Shown: one piece after another, positions 1 through 5,976 of the stretch
Layout: each line of letters opens with the position of its first letter
Position numbering within the stretch: position 1 is the stretch's first letter
Source of the DNA: Prevotella sp. UBA746
GTDB lineage: Bacteria; Bacteroidota; Bacteroidia; Bacteroidales; Bacteroidaceae
Length of the DNA stretch: 6,155 nt
Direction of reading: 5' to 3'
NCBI GenBank assembly: GCA_002298545.1
Contig: DBKQ01000089.1
Location: 4,958 to 11,112 of the forward strand
The notes under the pieces: model-generated
Told to the model about the DNA's origin: nothing
The model's input: the letters and a program-made list of their open reading frames with translations, nothing else
Databases searched by the model: none
Program-made: the position numbers and the translations under genes

Positions 1-355
1 TAGTGCCGGAAGTAACGCTGAAGTAAGTAGGCAGTCCGGGAAACAGCATATCTTCCTTCCCGTTGGCGGCTTGTTCCACGTATGGCATAATGTCGCCCCA
101 AGAAAGCACGGGCACATTCCGTCTGAAATCCTCGATATTCTTTATATCCTTGAATCCGTGTTCTTTTCCGAATTTCGAATCCTTGGCATAAAACAGAATC
201 TGCTTGAGCAGAAGTTCTTGTATAGAGTCAGCCTTGTCGAAGAGCGTTTCAGACTGTGAAATGAATTCCGTATCCGAAATTTTCGACAAGTATTCCACTA
301 TAGGCTCCGACAAGTCGAGAGCCAACAGTTTTTCCGTTAAAGAGGGTGTGTTCAT
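1..355 (-). CDS. GH3-family acyl-acid amido synthetase-like protein, N-terminal part (cut by window edge)
   Basis: An open frame starts at the ATG whose complement is 353-355 and runs off the window after 118 complete codons. I read a GH3-like N-terminus: residues 60-69 (SKFGKEHGFK), then ED-F-R-x-VPV near 75-83, a D-x-x-PYVE stretch at 88-94, LFPG at 104-107, and VTSGT at 114-118. The last would be the start of the family's serine/threonine-rich ATP/AMP-binding motif (usually SSGTT). GH3 enzymes adenylate a carboxylic acid and join it to an amino acid or amine; plant members conjugate hormones, while the physiological substrates of Bacteroidota members are generally unknown. No signal peptide is visible, so it is probably cytosolic. 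The start is supported by a divergent promoter about 140 bp upstream. Most of the protein, including the acyl/amine-binding part, is outside the window, so the family call rests on the N-terminus only. Confidence 0.72.
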   Translation of the reverse strand, partial: MNTPSLTEKLLALDLSEPIVEYLSKISDTEFISQSETLFDKADSIQELLLKQILFYAKDSKFGKEHGFKDIKNIEDFRRNVPVLSWGDIMPYVEQAANGKEDMLFPGLPTYFSVTSGT

Positions 356-430
356 ATAAACCGTTATTAATAATATTGCTTTTTTCCTTATGTTAGCAGA
401 TATATAAAAAAACGTAGCGCATAAAATTGC

Positions 431-485
431 CAGATGCTTATACGGGTCTGGAGATACGTCTCCCTTCGTGCATAAACACCATCTG
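431..485 (-). promoter_or_regulatory. Structured 5' leader (long interrupted hairpin) of the GH3-like gene
   Basis: Complementary segments nest in order: 431-436 with 480-485 (CAGATG/CATCTG), 438-441 with 472-475, 442-444 with 467-469 (two-base bulge at 470-471), and 450-454 with 459-463 (GGAGA/TCTCC) around a four-base loop. That is about 18 pairs in 55 bases. The structure starts only a few bases after the predicted transcription start. Segment 438-444 can instead pair with 418-424 (seven pairs including one G-U in the RNA), placed shortly before a run of seven U at 412-406. This is the layout of a switchable leader, but I recognise no known riboswitch class, and the second hairpin ends five bases before the U run, so termination would be weak. 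Confidence 0.4.
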
Positions 486-493
486 CTATCCGA

Positions 494-526
494 CAAAGGT
501 AAGCATAAAATCGGAGCACAGACAAA
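494..526 (-). promoter_or_regulatory. Bacteroidota-type promoter for the GH3-like gene
   Basis: Read on the minus strand, 501-494 is TACCTTTG, a full match to the -7 consensus TAnnTTTG. TTTG lies upstream at 526-523, with a spacing of 21 bases counted from position 523, inside the 19-21 range expected for the primary sigma factor of this phylum. Transcription would begin near 486-490. This leaves a leader of roughly 130 bases before the ATG, which is long for this phylum and contains the hairpin annotated at 431-485. Confidence 0.65.
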
Positions 527-609
527 ACTATCCGTTATTTAACTAAATTTTATATTGAAATCCTCAGTTCAGCAAAATAATAACAGTAATGAAGCTGCAT
601 AAATTCTTT

Positions 610-647
610 ATTTCTAACTTAGAAATATTCATTTCCAACTTAGAAAT
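610..647 (+). promoter_or_regulatory. Paired 17-bp palindromes, probable operator for the lyase gene
   Basis: ATTTCTAACTTAGAAAT at 610-626 is a perfect palindrome around C618. ATTTCCAACTTAGAAAT at 631-647 is the same site with one change. The centres are 21 bp apart, two helical turns, so both sites face the same side of the DNA. A matching half-site, TTAGAAAT, occurs at 672-679, 32 bp (about three turns) after the corresponding half of the second palindrome. The sites lie roughly 45-105 bp upstream of the presumed lyase transcription start, a usual place for an activator. The binding protein is unknown. The 17-bp units on a 21-bp period resemble AraC-type tandem half-site spacing, which is an analogy only. 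Confidence 0.5.
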
Positions 648-711
648 AACTTTTTTGCTCCCGACAAGCAATTAGAAATGAGAGAAAAAGGAATTTTCAG
701 AAAATAATTCG

Positions 712-719
712 TACATTTG
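712..719 (+). promoter_or_regulatory. Bacteroidota -7 promoter element of the lyase gene
   Basis: TACATTTG matches TAnnTTTG exactly and lies 22 bp before the lyase ATG, giving a leader of only about 15-20 bases. No TTTG or TTG is found at the expected -33 position (around 688-692), where the sequence is A/G-rich. A good -7 with no -33 fits a promoter that needs an activator, in line with the palindromes upstream. Confidence 0.55.
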
Positions 720-741
720 CAGAATATTAAACTACTGACAT

Positions 742-3504
742 ATGAAGAAAACCCTAATCCTCGTCGCTGCCATTCTTGGTGCGACGAATATCCATGCCCA
801 GAGAATAGACTTCAATTATCCGGGCAGAAGCGACAACGAGGTGAACGAACCCGACTATACGCCATGGGCTCTCGCCACAACCGCCTCAGATACAAAGCAA
901 CTGACCGACGGCAATGGAAACACCATAACCGTTACCGTTGCCAACGACGAAAAGTATGCCGGCAAGACGCTCCGAGCATGCTGGTTCAAAAACGGCATAA
1001 GCAGCTCGAAACTCGTTGCCGACGGTTTTGCCATCTACGGACTCGAAGCCGACAACAATACGCCACAGGTAACCACTGGGGCGGTAAGACTCAACATAAC
1101 CATATCCGGTATGCCGGCTGGCGAACACTCCTTGCTTGCCTACCATAACAACACCGACAACTACAGTTCGCCGAAACTCGACGTATATGTTGACGGCGAG
1201 AAAAAGCTCTCTGGCGTAAAACAGACCGTAAGGGCAACGAGCGCAGAAGAGTCAGGAGTTTCTTATGTACGGTTTACAGCACAAGAAGGCAAAGACGTTA
1301 TAGTGTCATACATCACCACGCCAAGTGGCGACGACAACAGAAACGGCTACTACAACACCTCGCTCACGATAAACGCCCTGGTGTTCGACTGCTCAAACCC
1401 TTCAGCCACAGCTACCTGTCCGTATCCTTCAAACCGCGACTACCATGCCGATGCCGATGGCGGCAGCATAAAGCTAACATGGAAGCCGTCGGCAATAGCC
1501 GTGAAGCATCACGTGTTCATAGGAACGGCGGCAGACAAACTGACGGAGCAGACAGTTACGACGGCAGCCGAATATACCATTGACAACCCGAGCAACCTCA
1601 ACACATACTATTGGCGCATCGACGAGGAAGACGCCAACGGCGAAACAAGTCAGGGCGAAACATGGTCGTTCCGTCCGCGCCATCTCGCTTTCCCAGGAGC
1701 CGAAGGGTGGGGACGCTATGCCACAGGCGGCAGAGGAGGCATGGTGTATCATGTAACGACACTCGAAGACAACGGCGACGATGAGAATCCTGTAGAGGGA
1801 TCCTTCCGTTATGGTATAAAAAAACTGTCGGGACCGCGAACCATCGTCTTTGACGTGGGCGGAGTGATAGCCTTGAAAAAGCGCCTTATGTGCGGCGACC
1901 AGTATGTTACCATCGTCGGACAGACAGCTCCCGGCAACGGCGTCATGCTGCGCGACTGTCCCTTCGGGATGACGAGCGAGGGGATAACGCGCTTTATGCG
2001 TATGCGACTGGGACATAAGGAGATGAAAAACGGAGTGATAACCGACGAGGCATCTGCCAATGGACTCGACGGAATGGGAATGGCTGGTTGCGACAATGCC
2101 ATCATGGACCATTGCTCCATATCATGGACCATCGACGAAGCTTTCTCCAGTCGCGGGGCAAAGAGCCTCACCCTGCAGCGCACTCTCATATCCGAAGCAC
2201 TGAATATTGCCGGACACCCCAACTACAGTTCGGGCAAGGCTCACGGCTTTGCCGCTACAATCGGAGGCGGCGAGATGTCGTCAGAACTGAAGGTGGGTTC
2301 TTACCACCACAACCTGCTTGCCCACAACAACGGCAGAAACTGGAGCCTTAGCGGTGGACTCGACGGGGTGGGGGCTTACGACGGGCATCACGACGTGTTC
2401 AACAACGTGGTATACAACTGGGGCTCGCGTGCCACCGACGGCGGTTCGCACGAGATAAATTTCGTGGGCAACTACTACAAAATGGGACCATCCACATCGC
2501 AGTCTACGCTCCTGAACCTGCAGCTTGAAGGTACGGGCACGGGAACACAGAGTGCATACGTCAGCGGAAATATCCGACAGGCTAAAGACAACGGCTCCAT
2601 TCAGGAAGACAAGAAAGGAACGACATACAAGTATTCCCTCTCCGGCGGACAGAAACTCGACTGGACTCCGTTTGTGGATAAGCCGTTCTTCGAGTCGCTC
2701 GCCACGGTGGAAACAGCACGGGCGGCATACAAGAACGTGCTCTCGGATGTTGGTGCCAACCAGCCTTTCCTCGACAATCACGACGAGAGGATGATAAGCG
2801 AAACTATACAAGGTTCTTATTCCGCCAAAGGGAGCCGAAGCGGAAAGAAAGGACTCATCGACAGCGAGGAGGATTCCGGCTGCGAGGGCTTCGGCGGACT
2901 GAACATCTATGAGGCTCGGCGCGATGCCGACTGGGATACTGATCAGGATGGTATGCCCGACTGGTGGGAGGAGGCTAATGGAGTGAGCAATCCGAACGAT
3001 GACACCGACGGCAACGGATATACTAATCTTGAGGACTATCTCAACTGGATGGCAGAGCCGCATTTCTTCTTGAAGCGGGGCGAGAGCGTTGTTGTGGACA
3101 TGAAGAAATATTTTGCCGGATACACAAACAAACCATCGTTCAGCATTATGCCGATTGATGGTTCCGTGGAATATAAAATAGGAACGACAGACGGGGAATT
3201 TGTTTTCACGGCAGCCGAAAGCAACCGGCAGCCATTGGCTTCGTTTACAGTTACTGCCACGGATGCCGACAATGTGTCGTCTTACACACGCCATTTCAAT
3301 TTCTTTGTAGATGGCGTAACAACAGGCATCAATGAGCTTCGGGATGAGCAAAAGGCAGATTCCTATACCTTATATAATATAGAGGGCAAGATGATAGGAA
3401 AGAGCAGAAACACGGAAAACCTTCCATCTGGCGTATATATTCTAAAGACATATAAGGACGGAAAACAAATCTCCGTAAGGAAAATCCTAATTCCTAATTC
3501 ATAA
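742..3504 (+). CDS. Secreted multidomain pectate lyase (polysaccharide lyase family 1 type) with T9SS-like C-terminal tail
   Basis: This 920-residue protein probably cleaves polygalacturonan or pectin by beta-elimination outside the cell. Residues 1-19 form a signal peptide (two Lys, hydrophobic core, small residues before Gln20). Residues 20 to about 215 look like a beta-sandwich, possibly carbohydrate-binding. About 225-312 is fibronectin type III-like. The lyase domain starts at 316 (AFPGAEGWGRYATGGRGG) and continues as a parallel beta-helix to about 725. It includes HCSISWTIDE (457-466, possible calcium ligands), Lys499 and Arg532 in HNNGRNWS as candidate catalytic basic residues. Two Asp-rich calcium-binding-like loops follow (732-743 and 754-765), then an Ig-like stretch (772-860). 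Residues 865-920 resemble a short type A T9SS sorting domain (YNIEGKMIG, LPSGVYILKT). The ATG at 742 is chosen because it begins the signal peptide and follows a -7 box. The last residues are encoded by a heptamer repeat. No SusC/SusD pair is in view. Exact substrate and catalytic residues are inferred. Confidence 0.85.
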   Translation: MKKTLILVAAILGATNIHAQRIDFNYPGRSDNEVNEPDYTPWALATTASDTKQLTDGNGNTITVTVANDEKYAGKTLRACWFKNGISSSKLVADGFAIYGLEADNNTPQVTTGAVRLNITISGMPAGEHSLLAYHNNTDNYSSPKLDVYVDGEKKLSGVKQTVRATSAEESGVSYVRFTAQEGKDVIVSYITTPSGDDNRNGYYNTSLTINALVFDCSNPSATATCPYPSNRDYHADADGGSIKLTWKPSAIAVKHHVFIGTAADKLTEQTVTTAAEYTIDNPSNLNTYYWRIDEEDANGETSQGETWSFRPRHLAFPGAEGWGRYATGGRGGMVYHVTTLEDNGDDENPVEGSFRYGIKKLSGPRTIVFDVGGVIALKKRLMCGDQYVTIVGQTAPGNGVMLRDCPFGMTSEGITRFMRMRLGHKEMKNGVITDEASANGLDGMGMAGCDNAIMDHCSISWTIDEAFSSRGAKSLTLQRTLISEALNIAGHPNYSSGKAHGFAATIGGGEMSSELKVGSYHHNLLAHNNGRNWSLSGGLDGVGAYDGHHDVFNNVVYNWGSRATDGGSHEINFVGNYYKMGPSTSQSTLLNLQLEGTGTGTQSAYVSGNIRQAKDNGSIQEDKKGTTYKYSLSGGQKLDWTPFVDKPFFESLATVETARAAYKNVLSDVGANQPFLDNHDERMISETIQGSYSAKGSRSGKKGLIDSEEDSGCEGFGGLNIYEARRDADWDTDQDGMPDWWEEANGVSNPNDDTDGNGYTNLEDYLNWMAEPHFFLKRGESVVVDMKKYFAGYTNKPSFSIMPIDGSVEYKIGTTDGEFVFTAAESNRQPLASFTVTATDADNVSSYTRHFNFFVDGVTTGINELRDEQKADSYTLYNIEGKMIGKSRNTENLPSGVYILKTYKDGKQISVRKILIPNS

Positions 3505-3512
3505 TTCAATAA
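3485..3512 (+). repeat. Degenerate heptamer repeat spanning the lyase stop codon
   Basis: Units TCCTAAT (3485-3491), TCCTAAT (3492-3498) and TCATAAT (3499-3505) follow each other exactly, with a decayed fourth unit to 3512. The lyase stop codon TAA (3502-3504) lies inside the third unit, and the preceding units encode the last residues (about LIPNS). The reverse complement of the unit is ATTAGGA, close to the ATTAGGG heptamer found after groES at 3927-3961, in the opposite orientation. Confidence 0.55.
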
Positions 3513-3537
3513 GAACTGACAATAAGTCATATAGCTT

Positions 3538-3577
3538 GTGTGCCAAAATGTCGTTAGTGATGTTTTGGCACACTTTT
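3538..3577 (+). terminator. Perfect 11-bp inverted repeat between lyase and groES; terminator or heat-shock control site
   Basis: GTGTGCCAAAA (3538-3548) and TTTTGGCACAC (3563-3573) are exact reverse complements around a 14-base loop, followed by TTTT (3574-3577) and then CG. It lies 33 bp after the lyase stop, so it can terminate lyase transcription. The U run is short compared with the seven-T tracts of the other terminators here, and the repeat sits 80 bp upstream of groES, so a regulatory role for groESL is equally possible. It is not the CIRCE element bound by HrcA (TTAGCACTC-N9-GAGTGCTAA), which is absent from this region. Confidence 0.5.
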
Positions 3578-3653
3578 CGTATAAAGGCAAGCGAACGTCA
3601 AGAGCAAAACCGGCGTTCAGTAAATAGTATAAACAAATTAAAAACATACAATT

Positions 3654-3926
3654 ATGAATATTAAACCATTAGCAGACAGAGTTTTGATTGAGCCGGCTCC
3701 AGCAGAGGAGAAGGTTGGTGGAATTATTATCCCGGACACAGCTAAAGAGAAACCTTTGCACGGAAAAGTTGTTGCTGCAGGCAACGGCACAAAGGACGAG
3801 GAGATGATTCTCAAGGAAGGCGATGAAGTGCTTTACGGAAAGTATTCAGGAACTGAGCTTGAGTTTGAAGGCAACAAGTATCTTATGATGCGCCAGAGCG
3901 ACGTTCTCGCAGTTATAACAAAATAA
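3654..3926 (+). CDS. groES: Co-chaperonin GroES (Cpn10)
   Basis: This 90-residue protein has the normal GroES length and is recognisable throughout. It starts MNIKPLADRVLIEP. The mobile loop around 16-34 carries the hydrophobic tripeptide Ile24-Ile26 that docks on GroEL (EKVGGIIIPDTA). Next come GKVVAAGNG, the LKEGDEVLYGKYSGTE segment and the closing SDVLAVI strand. Seven copies form the lid that closes the GroEL cavity during ATP-driven folding in the cytosol. The ATG follows an A-rich leader without a Shine-Dalgarno, as is common in Bacteroidota, and groEL follows on the same strand 119 bp downstream. No TAnnTTTG promoter was found in 3505-3653, so the groESL promoter remains unassigned; the inverted repeat at 3538-3573 is the most obvious control candidate. 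Confidence 0.97.
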   Translation: MNIKPLADRVLIEPAPAEEKVGGIIIPDTAKEKPLHGKVVAAGNGTKDEEMILKEGDEVLYGKYSGTELEFEGNKYLMMRQSDVLAVITK

Positions 3927-3961
3927 ATTAGGGATGAAGGATTAGAGATTAGGGATTATTA
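3927..3961 (+). repeat. Heptamer tandem array directly after the groES stop
   Basis: Five consecutive 7-bp units begin at the base after the groES stop codon: ATTAGGG, ATGAAGG, ATTAGAG, ATTAGGG, ATTATTA. Two are identical and the others differ by one to three bases. The array is noncoding. It is related to the heptamers at the end of the lyase gene but in the opposite orientation. Confidence 0.6.
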
Positions 3962-4015
3962 GTTTTGTAGCTATTATAAGTTCTATTAGTCTTATCAGTC
4001 CTATAACTCCCATAA
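3962..4015 (+). repeat. Nonamer tandem array in the groES-groEL spacer
   Basis: Six consecutive 9-bp units follow the heptamer array without a gap: GTTTTGTAG, CTATTATAA, GTTCTATTA, GTCTTATCA, GTCCTATAA, CTCCCATAA. Each matches the consensus GTYYTATAA at 7 to 9 positions. Because the period is three codons, the complementary strand shows a three-residue periodicity in translation, but that reading is only a by-product of the repeat. The array should be transcribed as part of the groES-groEL message. Confidence 0.55.
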
Positions 4016-4031
4016 AAATTAAAACTAAAAT

Positions 4032-4036
4032 AAGGA
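4032..4036 (+). promoter_or_regulatory. Shine-Dalgarno-like site of groEL
   Basis: AAGGA lies nine bases before the groEL ATG in an A-rich stretch. It is notable because the other starts in this window show no such site. It supports the ATG at 4046. Confidence 0.45.
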
Positions 4037-4045
4037 AATACAATC

Positions 4046-5674
4046 ATGGCAAAAGAAATAAAATTTGATGTAGATGCCCGCGAGCAGTTGAAGCAGGGCG
4101 TAGACCAGTTGGCTAACGCAGTAAAGGTAACACTCGGTCCGAAGGGACGCAACGTGGTTATCGAGAAAAAGTTCGGTGCTCCGCAGATTACAAAAGACGG
4201 TGTTACCGTAGCAAAGGAAATCGAACTTGAGGACAAGTTCCAGAACACTGGTGCACAGCTCGTGAAGAGCGTGGCAAGCAAGACTGGCGACGATGCCGGC
4301 GACGGAACAACAACAGCCACAATCCTTACTCAGGCTATCGTAACAGAGGGCTTGAAGAACGTAACCGCCGGTGCAAACCCATTGGATTTGAAACGCGGTA
4401 TCGACAAGGCTGTAAATGCCGTAGTAGACTACATCAAGGAGAATGCAGAGATTGTAAACGACAACTACGACAAGATTGAGCAGGTTGCAACAGTCAGTGC
4501 CAACAACGATCCTGAGATTGGTAAGCTCATCGCCGACGCTATGCGCAAGGTAAGCAAAGACGGAGTTATCACCATCGAGGAGAGCAAGAGTCGCGATACA
4601 TATATCAACGTTGTAGAGGGTATGCAGTTCGACCGCGGTTACTTGAGCGGATATTTCGTAACAGACTCCGACAAGATGGAGTGCGTTATGGACAACCCAT
4701 ACATCCTTATCTACGACAAGAAGATTAGCAACATCAAAGACTTCCTGCCTATCCTTCAGCCGGCAGCAGAGAGCGGACGCCCATTGCTCGTTATCGCTGA
4801 GGATGTAGACTCAGAGGCTCTTACCACATTGGTTGTAAACCGTTTGCGTGGTGGTTTGAAGATTTGTGCTGTCAAGGCTCCAGGCTTCGGCGATCGCCGC
4901 AAGGCAATGCTCGAGGATATCGCCGTATTGACTGGCGGTGTGGTAATCAGCGAGGAGAAGGGCTTGAAGCTCGAGCAGGCTACTCTCGAGATGCTCGGTA
5001 CTTGCGACAAGGTTACTGTTTCTAAGGACAACACCACTATCGTTAAGGGTGCCGGACAGAAGGAACTTATCGCCGACCGTATCGCTCAGATCAAGAACGA
5101 AATTGCTAATACAACAAGCTCTTACGACAAGGAGAAACTGCAGGAGCGCTTGGCTAAGATGGCTGGCGGCGTAGCTGTTCTCTATGTTGGTGCTAACAGC
5201 GAGGTTGAGATGAAGGAGAAGAAGGACCGCGTTGATGATGCACTCTGCGCTACACGTGCTGCAATCGAAGAGGGTGTTGTTGTTGGTGGCGGTACCACAT
5301 ACATCCGTGCTCTTGAGGCTCTGAAGGGCGTTAAGGGTGAGAATGCCGACGAGCAGACTGGTGTGAACATCGTAGAGCGTGCCATCGAGGAGCCACTTCG
5401 TCAGATTGTTCGCAACGCCGGCGGCGAGGGTGCTGTAGTCGTTCAGAAGGTTCGCGAGGGCAAGGGCGACTTTGGTTACAATGCCCGCAAGGATGTTTAC
5501 GAGGATTTGCGTGCAGCTGGAGTTATCGACCCGGCTAAGGTTGAGCGCGTAGCTCTCGAGAATGCAGCATCAATCGCTGGCATGTTCCTCACTACTGAGT
5601 GTCTTATCGTAGACAAACCAGAGGAGAAACCTCAGATGCCTATGGGCAACCCTGGCATGGGCGGCATGATGTAA
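4046..5674 (+). CDS. groEL: Chaperonin GroEL (Cpn60, Hsp60)
   Basis: This 542-residue protein (E. coli GroEL has 548) is the ATP-driven folding chamber that works with GroES as a double ring of 14 subunits in the cytosol. The nucleotide site is intact: VTLGPKGRNVV at 28-38, ITKDG with Asp51, GDGTTT at 85-90 with Asp86, and Asp398 in VDDALCATRAA, the residue needed for ATP hydrolysis. The apical substrate and GroES-binding residues Tyr199, Tyr203 and Phe204 are present in GMQFDRGYLSGYF, with E. coli numbering. The C-terminus has the usual short Gly/Met tail (GNPGMGGMM). The start gives the normal MAKEIKF beginning and is preceded by AAGGA. It forms an operon with groES and ends at a strong terminator 30 bp after its stop. 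Only one copy is visible and nothing suggests a specialised paralogue. Confidence 0.98.
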   Translation: MAKEIKFDVDAREQLKQGVDQLANAVKVTLGPKGRNVVIEKKFGAPQITKDGVTVAKEIELEDKFQNTGAQLVKSVASKTGDDAGDGTTTATILTQAIVTEGLKNVTAGANPLDLKRGIDKAVNAVVDYIKENAEIVNDNYDKIEQVATVSANNDPEIGKLIADAMRKVSKDGVITIEESKSRDTYINVVEGMQFDRGYLSGYFVTDSDKMECVMDNPYILIYDKKISNIKDFLPILQPAAESGRPLLVIAEDVDSEALTTLVVNRLRGGLKICAVKAPGFGDRRKAMLEDIAVLTGGVVISEEKGLKLEQATLEMLGTCDKVTVSKDNTTIVKGAGQKELIADRIAQIKNEIANTTSSYDKEKLQERLAKMAGGVAVLYVGANSEVEMKEKKDRVDDALCATRAAIEEGVVVGGGTTYIRALEALKGVKGENADEQTGVNIVERAIEEPLRQIVRNAGGEGAVVVQKVREGKGDFGYNARKDVYEDLRAAGVIDPAKVERVALENAASIAGMFLTTECLIVDKPEEKPQMPMGNPGMGGMM

Positions 5675-5703
5675 AAATATCATATTTGATATGTCAAGAT
5701 AAC

Positions 5704-5739
5704 AAAAAGAGTTGGTGTACATTCATCAGCTCTTTTTTT
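5704..5739 (+). terminator. Intrinsic terminator of the groES-groEL operon
   Basis: 5706-5717 (AAAGAGTTGGTG) pairs with 5724-5735 (CATCAGCTCTTT) in 12 pairs including two G-U, around a six-base loop (5718-5723). The T run continues to 5739. It starts 30 bp after the groEL stop. A small extra inverted repeat, ATATCA/TGATAT (5677-5692), lies in between and is probably unimportant. Confidence 0.85.
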
Positions 5740-5781
5740 GTTGCTTTTTTGTATAGTTACAATAAAAAAGTTTAGAAAATA

Positions 5782-5813
5782 TTTGGAGCGGATTTACAAA
5801 ATGCTTACATTTG
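5782..5813 (+). promoter_or_regulatory. Consensus Bacteroidota promoter with no gene directly downstream
   Basis: TTTG at 5782-5785 and TACATTTG at 5806-5813 match the -33 and -7 consensus exactly, with 20 bases between them. It is the best promoter in the window. Transcription should begin near 5818-5822. It lies 43 bp after the groESL terminator, so it opens a separate unit, and no believable ORF follows before two intrinsic terminators. Confidence 0.7.
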
Positions 5814-5909
5814 CAACAGAAATAAAAAGAGACAATTATATTAGTGAATAATATAACATTATTTTTTGATTTGTTTTAGTAGATTAGTTTTTAAGTAGTT
5901 TGTTTTTGG

Positions 5910-5941
5910 AAATCGGTTGTCGTGAGACATCCGATTTTTTT
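5910..5941 (+). terminator. Intrinsic terminator with GNRA-type loop
   Basis: AAATCGG (5910-5916) pairs with CCGATTT (5931-5937). After a single T-T mismatch, TGTC (5918-5921) pairs with GACA (5926-5929) around a GTGA tetraloop. Seven T follow at 5935-5941. It would end transcription from the promoter at 5782-5813. Confidence 0.75.
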
Positions 5942-5976
5942 ATTCCAGTAAACTGGGTACTGAAAATCAATGTGTT

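Noticed and set aside
71..259. Plus-strand 62-codon frame
   Set aside because: It is antisense to the GH3-like gene, whose motifs are coherent in the other frame.
1474..2112. Minus-strand open frame of 212 codons within the lyase
   Set aside because: It is a shadow of the lyase coding sequence, with a His/Cys-rich composition typical of reversed coding DNA and no recognisable domain.
2281..3351. Long open frame (356 codons) on the minus strand inside the lyase gene
   Set aside because: It is fully antisense to a clearly recognisable lyase frame, resembles no family I know, and has no promoter of the type used here.
3505..3653. CIRCE (HrcA) operator upstream of groES
   Set aside because: Neither TTAGCACTC nor GAGTGCTAA is present. 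The inverted repeat found there has a different sequence and a 14-base spacer.
3927..4015. CRISPR array
   Set aside because: The units are 7 and 9 bp, directly adjoining and without spacers.
3949..4320. Minus-strand 123-codon frame with a periodic C-terminus rich in Tyr, Arg, Thr and Lys
   Set aside because: It is antisense to groEL. The periodic tail is simply the 9-bp array read in reverse.
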